This document shows, in pieces, positions 16,745-25,018 of a stretch of 64,000 nt of DNA; the stretch's first letter is position 1, and the number at the start of each line of letters is the position of its first letter. The position numbers were made by a program, and so were the translations under genes. Under the pieces are notes generated by a model that saw nothing but the letters and a program-made list of their open reading frames with translations, was not told the DNA's origin and did not search any database. The DNA comes from Burkholderiaceae bacterium (lineage in GTDB: Bacteria; Pseudomonadota; Gammaproteobacteria; Burkholderiales; Burkholderiaceae_C). The stretch spans positions 1 through 64,000 of the forward strand of contig JACKLJ010000003.1 in NCBI GenBank assembly GCA_024235955.1. Direction: 5' to 3'.

Positions 16745-16776
16745 ACGGGCGCCGCCGCGTTGGCGCGCGCCCGTTT
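16745..16776 (+). terminator. Hairpin after the 57-residue gene
   Basis: ACGGGCGC pairs with GCGCCCGT at 16767-16774, followed by only a short TTT/C stretch. The stem is strong and starts eight bases after the stop. A weak or Rho-assisted terminator is plausible. Confidence 0.45.
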
Positions 16777-16813
16777 CGCCAGGCCTTGACAGCGCCTGAA
16801 CAGGCGCTCGGGT

Positions 16814-16878
16814 TGATCCTGAATTGATAGCTGCCTGCGCCCGCTCTGAAAGGGCTGCAGGCTGATTTCATTCAAATC
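16814..16878 (-). repeat. Family-1 palindromic repeat, copy 2
   Basis: Reverse-sense copy with CAATTGATAG-like arm replaced by TTGATCCTGAATTGATAGC, then CTGCCTGCGCCCG and AAGGGCTGCAGGC. It forms an inverted pair with copy 3, enclosing a family-4 fragment. Confidence 0.75.
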
Positions 16879-16904
16879 TTCCGGGACCGGCGTGCGGGTT
16901 GTCC

Positions 16905-16965
16905 GCTGTCCGGGCTGAGCCCTTCGGCAGGCTCAAGGCAGGCTCGTCGAAGCCCTGCGCACCAG
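16905..16965 (+). repeat. Family-4 repeat fragment
   Basis: Contains GGGCTGAGCCCTTCGGCAGG and CTCGTCGAAGCC, degenerate pieces of the CTGAGC/TTCGACAGGCTCAGC hairpin repeat seen more fully at 28378 and 49380. Confidence 0.5.
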
Positions 16966-17048
16966 CCGTCGGTTTCCTGCCGCCGATTCCTTTGGAGGCG
17001 GCGCGGGGCTGAGCGTGCGCGTGCCCGCACTTGTGGACGACACTCGGT

Positions 17049-17108
17049 TTCTTGAATGAAATCGGTGCTTTGCCCAAGCGTGGCGGGCGCAAGCAGCTAT
17101 TGAAAACG
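17049..17108 (+). repeat. Family-1 palindromic repeat, copy 3
   Basis: Forward-sense copy: TTTCTTGAATGAAAT start, then GGCGGGCGCAAGCAGCTATTG. The first hairpin is degenerate. Opposite orientation to copy 2. Confidence 0.65.
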
Positions 17109-17467
17109 GAGTGCTTCTGGTGGCGCTGGAGGCCGGGATGTGCGCCCGGCGGCGCACCTACGTTCTTTTGCTTCGCCAAAAGAAAGTAGGCAAAGAAAAG
17201 GCGACCCCACTGGCCGTGTCCCTTCGCTTCGCTGCGGGCAGCCTGTGATGCTCATGCGCGGGGCGGCGCTGCGGAACTCGCTACGCGCCCCGAAGGGCGC
17301 TCCGCTCGGACAGCCGCAGCGAGTCAGAGCACGAAGCATGGTCTTGCTGCGCAGCCCATGCCCGCCCCACGCCCTGCGCTTCTCGGCACGGCTAGAGGGG
17401 ATTGGGGAACACGGGCCATCGCTTCGCTCGGCCCCGGAGCAGTCAACAGGCTGCGCGGTTAGTTCTG
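17109..17467. other. Gene-free, repeat-derived stretch
   Basis: No credible gene. A perfect eight-base stem TTCTTTTG (17163-17170) and CAAAAGAA (17177-17184) with a CTTCGC loop is followed by AGTAGGCAAAGAAAAGGCG, a combination seen in many proteobacterial intergenic regions. The rest is GC-rich with short inverted pieces (CGCCCCGAAGGGCGC). Open frames here have no protein-like features. Confidence 0.6.
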
Positions 17468-17593
17468 GCACCCCCAGAAGGCCGCGGAGCAGGCCATGCA
17501 AGTGAACGCCGTGCTCGGGCTTGTACCGAGCACTGGCGTTGTCCCCCTCGCGCAGCAGTGGGGGGAAGACGCGTCAGCGGCTCAGGGGGGTGT
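17468..17593 (-). repeat. Family-2 intergenic repeat, copy 2
   Basis: Reverse-sense copy. In gene direction it starts three bases after the stop of the binding-protein gene at 17596 with ACACCCCCCTGAGCCGCTGA, then a GGGGGACAACGCC stretch, a GGTACAAGCCCG core and GGCCTGCTCCGCGGCC. Same position and sense relative to the preceding gene as copies 3 and 4. Confidence 0.75.
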
Positions 17594-17595
17594 TC

Positions 17596-18591
17596 TCACA
17601 ACGGCCTAAAGCCGCTGTCCCTGATGATCTTCTCCCAGGTCTGCGTGTAGGTGCGCACGCGGCCGGCGAACTGGCCTTGCGGTTCGTAGGCGACGTTGAG
17701 GCCCAGGTCGGTGAGTTTCTGCTTCACGTCGGGCATGGCCAGCACCTTCTGCAGGGCGGCGCCGAACCTGTCGACGAAGGGCTGCGGCGTGCCGGCGGGG
17801 GCGAAGATGCCGTACCACGGGTAATCGCGCAGGTTGTCGAAGCCGAGTTCGGTGAAGGTGGGCACCTGGGGCAGCAGCGGGTCGCGCTTGGCGCCGATGG
17901 TGGCGACGATGCGCACATGGCCGTCCTTCTGGTACTGGATGAAGTCCGGCACCGAGGCGATGCCCGAGCTGATCTGGTTGCCCAGCATGTCGGCCGTCAT
18001 GGGCGCGGAGCCGCGGTAGGGCGCGGCCTGCACGTCGATGCCGTATTTCTGGCCGATCAGCTGCACCAGAAACACCGGGATCGAGCCCGGCGCCGGCACG
18101 CCGATGGTGTCCTTGCCGCCGCGCGCGGTCTTCACCCAGCGCACGTATTCCTGGATGGTCCTGGCGGGCGTGCCGCCGGAGACGGCCAGCACGTTGGCGA
18201 AGGTGGCGAAGCCCGCCACCGGCGTGAAGTCCGCCGCCGGGTTGAAGCCCGGGTTCTTGATGACCTGCGGCAGGATGGCGATGCTGTGGTCGTGGCTCAG
18301 GAACAGCGTGTGGCCGTCGGGCGCGGCGGCTTTCAGCGCCTGGGCGGCGATCTGCCCGCCGGCGCCGGCGCGGTTTTCCACCACGATGCTGGTGCCCAGC
18401 TGGTCCTTCAGCTTGTCGGCCAGGATGCGGGCGATGTTGTCCGAGCCCGCGCCGGCCGGAAAGCCGACCAGCAGGCGGATCGGCGCGCCGCCCGGCTGGG
18501 CGCTGGCCAGGCCGGCCGCGGCCATCAGCAGGCCGGCGGCGAAGCTGCGGCGCAGGAGCCGCGGAAGGGTGACGGTGGTGGTTGGCTGCAT
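17596..18591 (-). CDS. Bug/TctC-family tripartite-type substrate-binding protein
   Basis: A 331-residue periplasmic protein with a Sec or Tat-like signal (LLRRSFAAGLLMAAAGLASA). It has the Bug family loop IRLLVGFPAGAGSDNIAR, IVVENRAGAGGQIAAQALK and PDGHTLFL, and the C-terminal WYGIFAPAGTPQPFVDRF block. Bug proteins bind carboxylates or related small molecules and usually lack linked membrane subunits in this family of bacteria, as here. The start ATG at 18591 precedes the hydrophobic core; an upstream ATG would place 27 unlikely residues before it. The ligand is unknown. A divergent Bug gene lies 354 bases away. Confidence 0.92.
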   Translation of the reverse strand: MQPTTTVTLPRLLRRSFAAGLLMAAAGLASAQPGGAPIRLLVGFPAGAGSDNIARILADKLKDQLGTSIVVENRAGAGGQIAAQALKAAAPDGHTLFLSHDHSIAILPQVIKNPGFNPAADFTPVAGFATFANVLAVSGGTPARTIQEYVRWVKTARGGKDTIGVPAPGSIPVFLVQLIGQKYGIDVQAAPYRGSAPMTADMLGNQISSGIASVPDFIQYQKDGHVRIVATIGAKRDPLLPQVPTFTELGFDNLRDYPWYGIFAPAGTPQPFVDRFGAALQKVLAMPDVKQKLTDLGLNVAYEPQGQFAGRVRTYTQTWEKIIRDSGFRPL

Positions 18592-18662
18592 GGGAACTGC
18601 TCCGTGCGGGGAAACCCTGATCATGCCAGCCGCCCGGGTGCCTGGCGGCCCTGTGCGCCAGT

Positions 18663-18727
18663 TTTCAGGCAAAAATGGCTCCAGCCCTTTGCTGACGGCC
18701 GCAGGCAGCTATCAATACCATAGCTGC
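18663..18727 (+). repeat. Family-1 palindromic repeat, copy 4
   Basis: Well-conserved forward-sense copy (TTTTCAGGCAAAAATGGCTCCAGCC, GGCCGCAGGCAGCTATCAATACC in part). It lies in the 354-base gap between the two divergent binding-protein genes, so it probably sits in or near their promoter region. The rest of that gap shows no gene. Confidence 0.8.
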
Positions 18728-18945
18728 TGCGCACCTCGTGCACGCGCTGGCGGACGTTGCCCGGCGCCCGTCCGTTGCGCCGCGGATTGACGCAGCGTAC
18801 CGCCGTCCGTATCGTGCCTGTCCCGGCAGGCTCGGGAGACCGCCGAGGCCGCGCGCCGGCAGCCCGCCGCCTGCGAACGCCTCCCGCCCCGAGCGACACC
18901 GACCTTTCCCATCACGCACGCCTTCATCTCCCCACGAGAAACACC

Positions 18946-19986
18946 ATGCCCGCACCGACACGCCAAGCTTTCCTGCCGATCCTCAAGGCGCCCGCGCGCC
19001 GTGTCCTGCTGCAGGCCGCCGCCGCGCTGGCGGCCACCGGCGCGCTGACTGGCCTGCCGGGGCTGGCGGCCCCCACCTGGGCGCAGGAGGCCTGGCCGAG
19101 CCGGCCGGTCAGGTTCATCGTGCCCTACGCGGCCGGCGGCTTTGCCGACACGCGGGCGCGCAAGCTGTCGGAGCCGCTCAGCCGCGCGCTGGGCCAGCCG
19201 GTGGTGATCGAGAACCGCGCCGGCGCGGGTGGCGTGACCGGCACCGACGCCATCGCCCGCGCCACCGACGGCCACACCTTCGGCTTCGGCTCGCCGGCGC
19301 CGCTGGTGACCAACCCGATCCTGATGAAGAAGCTGCCCTACGACGCGCAGCGTGACCTGCTGCCCGTGGTGCTGATCGAGGAGGCGCCGCTGTTCCTCAC
19401 CGTGGCACCCAACCAGCCGTTCAAGAGCGTGGGCGAGCTGGTGGCCGCCGCGCGCGCCAACCCGGGCACGCTGAGCTACGGCTCCTCCGGCGTGGGCGGC
19501 GCGCACCACCTGTCGGGCGCGCTCTTGGCCTACCAGACCAGGACCGAGATGACGCACGTGCCCTACAAGGGCGGCGCGCCGGCGGCGCAGGACCTGATGG
19601 CCGGGCACCTGAGCTTCATGTTCGAGATGGGCTACGCCGCGCTGCCCGCCATCCAGGCCGGCAAGGTGCGCGCCATCGCGGTGTCGAGCGACCAGCGCGT
19701 GAAGGTGCTGCCCAACGTGCCCACGCTGGACGAGGCCGGCATCAAGGGCTTCGAGTCGTACAACTGGCTCGGCATGATCGCGCCGGCCGGCACGCCGCCG
19801 GCGGTGATCCAGCGCCTCAACGCCGCCGTGAACGAGGCCCTGAAGACGCCCGAGGTGCGCAGCTCCATCGAGTCCACCGGCGGCATCGTGGTGGGCGGCA
19901 CGCCCGAGGCCTACGGCAAGTTCCTCACGGCCGAGCGCGCCAAGTGGCGCGAGGTGATCAAGAGCGCCAACATCACGCTGGAGTGA
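18946..19986 (+). CDS. Bug/TctC-family tripartite-type substrate-binding protein
   Basis: A 346-residue Bug protein with a long twin-arginine-like leader (APARRVLLQAAAALAATGAL, cleavage near TWAQ). Family motifs are VRFIVPYAAGGFADTRARKL, PVVIENRAGAGGVTGTD, THVPYKGGAPAAQDLMAGH and WLGMIAPAGTPPAVIQRLN. Length and motifs are complete. The ATG at 18946 is preceded by GAGAAACACC. No TctA/TctB membrane genes are nearby. It is divergent from a second Bug gene; the two differ clearly in sequence, so they are not a recent duplication. Confidence 0.92.
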   Translation: MPAPTRQAFLPILKAPARRVLLQAAAALAATGALTGLPGLAAPTWAQEAWPSRPVRFIVPYAAGGFADTRARKLSEPLSRALGQPVVIENRAGAGGVTGTDAIARATDGHTFGFGSPAPLVTNPILMKKLPYDAQRDLLPVVLIEEAPLFLTVAPNQPFKSVGELVAAARANPGTLSYGSSGVGGAHHLSGALLAYQTRTEMTHVPYKGGAPAAQDLMAGHLSFMFEMGYAALPAIQAGKVRAIAVSSDQRVKVLPNVPTLDEAGIKGFESYNWLGMIAPAGTPPAVIQRLNAAVNEALKTPEVRSSIESTGGIVVGGTPEAYGKFLTAERAKWREVIKSANITLE

Positions 19987-19999
19987 CGGCCATCGGCTG

Positions 20000-20067
20000 A
20001 TTTTTTGAAGGAAATCAGCTTTCAGACCAGGTATGGCGGGCGCAGGCAGCTATGAACACAATAGCAA
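20000..20067 (+). repeat. Family-1 palindromic repeat, copy 5
   Basis: Begins TGATTTTTTGAAGGAAATCAG shortly after the preceding stop; then GGCGGGCGCAGGCAGCTATG and an ATAGCA end. Hairpin 1 is degenerate in this copy. Confidence 0.75.
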
Positions 20068-20107
20068 CCTGAAGCGCTCTGCCCCACCCGCCCGGCCACG
20101 GCGGGCC

Positions 20108-20137
20108 ACAAAAAAAGCCCGTGCATGCACGGGCTTT
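20108..20137 (-). terminator. Rho-independent terminator of pckG
   Basis: AAAGCCCGTGCATGCACGGGCTTT is a perfect inverted repeat; on the minus strand it is followed by an unbroken T run (A run at 20110-20116). It lies 23 bases after the pckG stop and is the clearest intrinsic terminator in the window. Confidence 0.93.
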
Positions 20138-20159
20138 CCGCTGAGCGGCGCGGGCCGCG

Positions 20160-22049
20160 TCAGTGCGTGGCCAGCAGCTCTTCCAGGCGCGCTTCCATGG
20201 CGGCCTTGGTGTCGGACAGCGCCTGCGGCAGGCCCTGGGCCAGCTGGTCGAACAGCTCGTCGTGCAGCTGGAACTCCTGCGCCCAGGCTTCCTTGTCGAG
20301 GCTGGTCACGGTGGCGAACTGCTCGGGGCTGAAGGCCAGGCCGGTCCAGTTGATCTCGCCGTACTGCGGGCTGACGCCGAACATGGTTTCCTGGCCGTCC
20401 ACGCGGCCTTCCACGCGGTCGATGATCCACTTGAGCACGCGCATGTTCTCGCCGTAGCCGGGCCAGACGAACTTGCCGCCGGCGTCCTTGCGGAACCAGT
20501 TGACGCAGTAGATGCGCGGCAGCGTGGCGCCAGCGCCCTGCAGCTTGCCGCCGACCTTGAGCCAGTGGCCGAAGTAGTCGGCCATGTTGTAGCCGCAGAA
20601 GGGCAGCATGGCGAACGGGTCGCGCCGCACCACGCCCTGCGCGCCGAAGGCGGCGGCGGTGGTCTCGGAGCCCATGGTGGCGGCCATGTAGACGCCTTCC
20701 GTCCAGTCGCGCGATTCGGTCACCAGCGGCACGGTGGTGGAGCGGCGGCCGCCGAAGATGAAGGCGTCGATCGCCACGCCGGCCGGGTCGTCCCAGGCGG
20801 TGTCGAGGGCGGGGTTGTTGGTGGCGGCCACGGTGAAGCGCGCGTTGGGGTGGGCCGCCTTGCGGCCGGCCTTGCCGTCTTCGGGCGTCCAGTCCTTGCC
20901 CTGCCAGTCGATCAGGTGCGCGGGCAGCTGGCCGTGGTCTTTCTCCATGCCTTCCCACCACACGTCGCCGTCGTCCGTCAGGGCGACGTTGGTGAAGATC
21001 ACGTCCTTGTCCAGACTGGCCATGCAGTTGGGGTTGGTCAGCGTGTTGGTGCCGGGGGCGACGCCGAAGTAACCCGCCTCGGGGTTGATGGCGTACAGCT
21101 TGCCGCCCGCGCCGGGCTTGATCCAGGCGATGTCGTCGCCGATGGTGGTGACCTTCCAGCCGGCGAAACCTTCCGGCGGCACCAGCATCGAGAAGTTGGT
21201 CTTGCCGCAGGCGCTGGGGAAGGCGGCGGCCACGTGGTACTTCTTGCCCTCGGGGTTGGTCACGCCCAGGATCAGCATGTGCTCGGCCAGCCAGCCCTGG
21301 TCCTGCCCCATTTTGGAGGCGATGCGCAGCGCGAAGCATTTCTTGCCCAGCAGGGCGTTGCCGCCGTAGCCCGAGCCGTAGCTCCAGATCTCGCGCGTTT
21401 CCGGGTAGTGGACGATGTACTTGGTCTCGGGGTTGCAGGGCCAGGCGGTCTGGTCCTTCTGGCCGGCGGCCAGCGGCGCGCCCACGGTGTGCACGCAGGG
21501 CACGAAGGCGCCGTCCTCACCCAGCACCTCGACGGCGCCGCGGCCCATGCGGGTCATCAGCTTCATGTTGACTGCCACGTAGGCGCTGTCGGAAAGCTCC
21601 ACGCCGATGTGGGCGATGGGGCTGCCCAGCGGGCCCATGCTGAAGGGGATCACGTACATGGTGCGGCCGCGCATGCAGCCGTCGAACAGCGGCTGCAGTT
21701 TGGCGCGCATCTCGGCCGGGGGTGTCCAGTTGTTGGTGGGGCCGGCGTCTTCCTGCTTCTCGGAGCAGATGAAGGTGCGGTCTTCCACGCGCGCCACGTC
21801 GGATGGGTCGGAGCAGGCGAGGAACGAGCCCGGGCGCCTGGCCGCATTGAGCTTGCGGAAGGTGCCCGCCTGCACCAGCTGATCGCACAGGCGGTCGTAC
21901 TCGGCCTGGCTGCCGTCGCACCAGTGGACCTGGTCGGGCTTGCAGAGGTCGGCCATCTCGCCGACCCAGGCGATCAGGCGTGCGTTCTGCACGTAGTCGG
22001 GCACATTCAGGCGCTGCTTGAGGCCCGGCGTCACGGCGGGGATGTTCAT
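20160..22049 (-). CDS. pckG: Phosphoenolpyruvate carboxykinase (GTP)
   Basis: Converts oxaloacetate and GTP to phosphoenolpyruvate, carbon dioxide and GDP in gluconeogenesis. The 629-residue length is standard for the GTP-using class. The P-loop region AAAFPSACGKTNFSMLVPP contains the hyper-reactive cysteine next to the kinase loop. Other family blocks are GDDIAWIKPG, NPEAGYFGVAPGTN, SRDWTEGVYMAATMGSETTA and the C-terminal KWIIDRVEGRVDGQET. Cytosolic. It stands as a single gene with its own terminator, and a 263-base gap upstream presumably holds its promoter. Confidence 0.97.
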   Translation of the reverse strand: MNIPAVTPGLKQRLNVPDYVQNARLIAWVGEMADLCKPDQVHWCDGSQAEYDRLCDQLVQAGTFRKLNAARRPGSFLACSDPSDVARVEDRTFICSEKQEDAGPTNNWTPPAEMRAKLQPLFDGCMRGRTMYVIPFSMGPLGSPIAHIGVELSDSAYVAVNMKLMTRMGRGAVEVLGEDGAFVPCVHTVGAPLAAGQKDQTAWPCNPETKYIVHYPETREIWSYGSGYGGNALLGKKCFALRIASKMGQDQGWLAEHMLILGVTNPEGKKYHVAAAFPSACGKTNFSMLVPPEGFAGWKVTTIGDDIAWIKPGAGGKLYAINPEAGYFGVAPGTNTLTNPNCMASLDKDVIFTNVALTDDGDVWWEGMEKDHGQLPAHLIDWQGKDWTPEDGKAGRKAAHPNARFTVAATNNPALDTAWDDPAGVAIDAFIFGGRRSTTVPLVTESRDWTEGVYMAATMGSETTAAAFGAQGVVRRDPFAMLPFCGYNMADYFGHWLKVGGKLQGAGATLPRIYCVNWFRKDAGGKFVWPGYGENMRVLKWIIDRVEGRVDGQETMFGVSPQYGEINWTGLAFSPEQFATVTSLDKEAWAQEFQLHDELFDQLAQGLPQALSDTKAAMEARLEELLATH

Positions 22050-22250
22050 CGGTGAAGCTCCAGAGAATGAAAACTGTCTTTCCGCAGCCCTGGCGGTGCA
22101 CAGGGCTCGGGAAAGAAAGCGGCTTCAGAAGCTGGAGGGGCCGGGCCGCCCGTACGGCTGGGCGGGCGCTGGGGCCAGGATGTCAATTTTATGAAACCGG
22201 GCGGCGGCACCTGGGGTGGCGGTGCGGCGGACTGCAAAGCCCGGTCAACA

Positions 22251-22316
22251 CTTCAAAATCAATAGCTGCCGCCGCTTGTCTCTTGCGGGCTGCAGGCCAA
22301 TCTGGCGTTGAATCAG
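22251..22316 (-). repeat. Family-1 palindromic repeat, copy 6
   Basis: In the sense of the small membrane-protein gene it begins at that gene's own TGA (TGATTCAACGCCAGATTGGCC), then GGCTGCAGCCCG-like arm, AAGAGACAAGCGGCGGCAGC and a TATTGATTTTGA end. Gene stop and repeat start coincide. Confidence 0.75.
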
Positions 22317-22459
22317 GCCATCATCACGGCGATGAAGGCGAGCAGGAAGATCAGGATCGCGCCCCCCACGGGGATCACCCAGGGGATGTAGTGGGTCACG
22401 TTTTCCACGGCGTCGGTGGAGGCGGCTTCGTCGTGCGTGGTGGCGGGGCTGGCGGTCAT
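22313..22459 (-). CDS. Hypothetical small membrane protein, 48 residues
   Basis: I do not recognise it. The first half is polar (MTASPATTHDEAASTDAVEN), followed by a single membrane helix IPWVIPVGGAILIFLLAFIA and the end VMMA. This predicts a one-pass inner-membrane protein with an outside or periplasmic negatively charged N-terminus or the reverse. The ATG at 22459 is favoured because the upstream in-frame ATG adds residues unlike the rest. The stop TGA is also the first three bases of a family-1 repeat. It is flanked by pckG (same strand, downstream) and a MITE-like element upstream. Confidence 0.6.
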   Translation of the reverse strand: MTASPATTHDEAASTDAVENVTHYIPWVIPVGGAILIFLLAFIAVMMA

Positions 22460-22547
22460 GGTGGCTCGGCCGTGCTCGGCTCGTTGGTGGACGGGGAAGG
22501 CGGATTCTAGCGGGGAAGGGGCCAAAAAGGGCCCCGGGAAGGCCCTT

Positions 22548-22812
22548 GGGCCTGTTCACGCTATTTTGGGCGATGCGTTGCGATCCGAAAGGGCCAGCGC
22601 CAAGGCGCCAGCCGCCGGCAAGGTAGGTACCTTGCCAAGGATGGCAACGCTGGCGATGGCCCTTTCGGGTCGCAACCCGAAGGGAACCGGCTTGAAACGG
22701 CGCCACTCGTTGTTGCGCTCCTGGTGCAGACACCCGGTCTGCACGGCGCCCGGCGCCTCGATTGGCACTGTTTCAAGCCTGTTCGCACGCCCAAAATAAC
22801 GTGAACAGGCCC
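22548..22812. mobile_element. MITE-like element with 25-bp terminal inverted repeats
   Basis: Left end GGGCCTGTTCACGCTATTTT and right end, read inverted, GGGCCTGTTCACGTTATTTT agree at 24 of 25 positions (both continue GGGCG). The interior has a second inverted pair (GATCCGAAAGGGCCA against TGGCCCTTTCGGGTC) and a small palindrome GGTACC region at 22625-22635. No transposase gene is inside. The right end abuts the stop codon of the thioesterase gene. A single matching end occurs at 54068-54093. Confidence 0.7.
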
Positions 22813-23237
22813 TACAGCAACGCGTAGGTGACACTGGCCCGGCAGACGCTCTTGCCGTCGCGGGCGCCGGCTATGTCGATCTCGCCGAAGGCCAGGCTGC
22901 GGCCGGCGCGCAGCACGCGGGCGTGCACCAGCGCGTCCTGGCCCGTCAGCGGGCGCAGGAAGCTGGTGTTCATCTGCACCGTGGTGCAGGGGCGGAACTC
23001 GCCGAACTGCCGCATCAGCGCCAGCACCATGGCGGTGTCGGCGGCCGCCATCATGGCCTGGCCGCACAGCGTGCCGCCTTCGCGCGCCAGCTGGTCGCTG
23101 GCGGGCAGGCGCAGGGTGACCTCGGCATCGCCGGCCTGCTCGACGCGCAGGCCGAGCGCCTGCACCCAGGGCGCGAACAGCCCGGCCAGGGCCGCCTGCA
23201 GCGCCGGCGGCTCGGCCGCGGCGGGGGCGCCGCTCAA
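22812..23237 (-). CDS. PaaI-type hotdog thioesterase
   Basis: A 141-residue hotdog-fold protein. The central helix and active-site region GGTLCGQAMMAAADTAMVLA matches the PaaI/YbgC-like pattern with Gly-rich entry and an acidic residue at the helix (D). TTVQMNTSFLRP and ARVLRAGRSLAFGEIDI form the sheet. It probably cleaves an acyl- or aryl-CoA thioester; the substrate is unknown. The best start is a TTG at 23237 that overlaps the upstream channel-gene stop (TTGA), implying translational coupling. The TAG stop overlaps the last base of the MITE-like element. Confidence 0.85.
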   Translation of the reverse strand: MSGAPAAAEPPALQAALAGLFAPWVQALGLRVEQAGDAEVTLRLPASDQLAREGGTLCGQAMMAAADTAMVLALMRQFGEFRPCTTVQMNTSFLRPLTGQDALVHARVLRAGRSLAFGEIDIAGARDGKSVCRASVTYALL

Positions 23238-24724
23238 GGCTGGCCGTCCCGCGGGCCGGTCTTGTCGTCGGTGCAGAAGCGGTCGAGCCAGCGCGACATC
23301 AGCCGCCCCGCCGCCTCGCGCCCGCCCAGCCCGAAGGACAGCGCCACCGCCACCGCCACCGCGCCCAGCGTCAGGCCGAAGGCCAGGTTGACGATGTCGT
23401 CGGCAATGCCCATGGCGCGCAGGCCCATGGCCACCACGATGCCCAGGATGGCGAAGCGCGCCACGCGGGCCAGCGTGGTCGAGCCGCTGCCGCTGGCGCG
23501 CACGATGGCTTCGTAGGTCACGTTGGCCAGCATGAAGCCGACCACCAAGATCACCGAGCCCAGCAGCACGTCGCCGGCGAACTCGATGAAGGTGGTGATG
23601 ACGTCCGAGAAGCGTCCGAAGCCGAGCTGGTTGCCGGCCTCGACCGCGGCGAACAGCATGGCGAACACCAGCGCCACCCGGCCGATCAGCGTGGACAGCG
23701 GCGTCTTCTGGAACGCCTGCGCCATGTTCAGCTTGGCCGGCACGGTGTCCAGCCCCACGCCGGCCAGCAGGCTGGCCAGCAGGCGCGAGGCGAAGGTGGC
23801 CACCATCCAGGTGATCACCAGGATCAGGCCGGCCGCCACGATGCGCGGCACCGAATCCATCAGCAGCGCCAGCATGTCGGTGGCGGGGCGGGAGATGGCC
23901 TCGATCTTCAGCGCGTCCAGCGCGGCGATCAGCGAAGGCACGAACACCGCGATGAACACCAGCAGCCCGGCCAGGCGCGAGATCTGCACCGTCTCGGCCA
24001 GGCCGGCGCGCGCGCCCACCTGGTCGGCCCCGGCCGAGCGCAGCAGGTTGGTGGTCAGGTTGCGCAGCACGGTGGCCACGATCCAGCCCACGCCGCCGAT
24101 CACCAGCGCCGCCAGCAGGTTGGGCAGCATGTCGACGGCCTTGGCGGTCATCTCGCGCAGCGGCGTGAGCAGCCCCTCCATCTGCAGCGCGCCCAGCACG
24201 GCCGGCACGAACAGCAGGATGATGAGCCAGTACACCGCCTGCGACAGGCTCTCGCTCATCGGCGACATGTTGGCCTGTTCGGACAGCTTCTCGTCCAGCG
24301 AGGTCTTGTCGAGCACCTTCTGGATCGCGCCGCGTGCCAGCGTGGCCACCAGCCAGGCCACCAGCGCCAGCAGGCCGGCGGCCAGCAGCTTGGGCGCGTA
24401 GTCGAAGATCTGCGTGGTCAGCGCCGCGAAGGAGCCCGACACCATCGACAGGTTCAGCGCGTTGAACACCGCCGCCAGCGTCAGCAGCAGCACCAGCCAG
24501 AACAGCACCAGGCCGACCACGCCCTCGATGTCCACGCGCTGACCCGTGTTGCCGGAAAAGCGCTCGTTGATCTTCAGGGCGCCCAGGCCCCGGCGTGCCC
24601 CGGCGCGCACCAGCATGGCGACGATCCAGCCGACGATGAAGATCGCCAGCGCGCCGAGCAGCTGGGGAATGTGCACGCCCATGGAGCCTTGCAGCGATTC
24701 CCACATGGTGGCCATGTCGTTCAT
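23234..24724 (-). CDS. MscS-family / conserved-TM-helix channel protein
   Basis: A 496-residue inner-membrane protein with about ten hydrophobic helices arranged in several internal repeats of the conserved TM-helix type (LGALAIFIVGWIVAMLVRAG; LPNLLAALVIGGVGWIVATV; VPRIVAAGLILVITWMVATF). Each repeat ends in a polar stretch. The C-terminal SFGLGGREAAGRLMSRWLDR resembles the pore-lining and lid region of small-conductance MscS relatives. The full MscS beta domain is not evident. ATG 24724 is preceded by a GAGGAGT stretch, and the longer reading upstream is arginine-rich and unlike the family. A 294-base divergent gap to the AAA+ gene shows no other gene. Confidence 0.88.
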   Translation of the reverse strand: MNDMATMWESLQGSMGVHIPQLLGALAIFIVGWIVAMLVRAGARRGLGALKINERFSGNTGQRVDIEGVVGLVLFWLVLLLTLAAVFNALNLSMVSGSFAALTTQIFDYAPKLLAAGLLALVAWLVATLARGAIQKVLDKTSLDEKLSEQANMSPMSESLSQAVYWLIILLFVPAVLGALQMEGLLTPLREMTAKAVDMLPNLLAALVIGGVGWIVATVLRNLTTNLLRSAGADQVGARAGLAETVQISRLAGLLVFIAVFVPSLIAALDALKIEAISRPATDMLALLMDSVPRIVAAGLILVITWMVATFASRLLASLLAGVGLDTVPAKLNMAQAFQKTPLSTLIGRVALVFAMLFAAVEAGNQLGFGRFSDVITTFIEFAGDVLLGSVILVVGFMLANVTYEAIVRASGSGSTTLARVARFAILGIVVAMGLRAMGIADDIVNLAFGLTLGAVAVAVALSFGLGGREAAGRLMSRWLDRFCTDDKTGPRDGQP

Positions 24725-25018
24725 TCGGATACTCCTCACACGGGTTGAAACCAGGCCCATGATGGCAGACATGGGGTGTGGGCGCAAACTCGCTGCCCCT
24801 GATGCTGGGGGCCGTCGCCGGCATCGCCGCGGCCGGCGTGGCATACCTGGGGCAGGATGGGCCGGGGCCGCGAGCGTGAAATGCTTGTTGTATTTCGATT
24901 AGGCCCAGCTGTCTAAGCCGCATCGGATGTCTTCCAAGCGCCCGTGCTTTCCGTTATGGTGAAACACGTTCGCCGCGCGTTTCGCGGGCGCGTCCACCTG
25001 CACGGGGAGGTTGTTGGA

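Noticed and set aside
16814..17108. CRISPR-like array from closely spaced family-1 copies
   Set aside because: Only two copies, in opposite orientation, with no regular spacers and no cas genes.
17140..17505. Open frames in the stretch after the 57-residue gene
   Set aside because: They consist of intergenic repeat sequence (TTCTTTTGCTTCGCCAAAAG hairpin) and show no protein-like pattern.
22548..22812. Coding region inside the MITE-like element
   Set aside because: Open frames cross the inverted ends and change with the nested repeats; no conserved domain or start signal.
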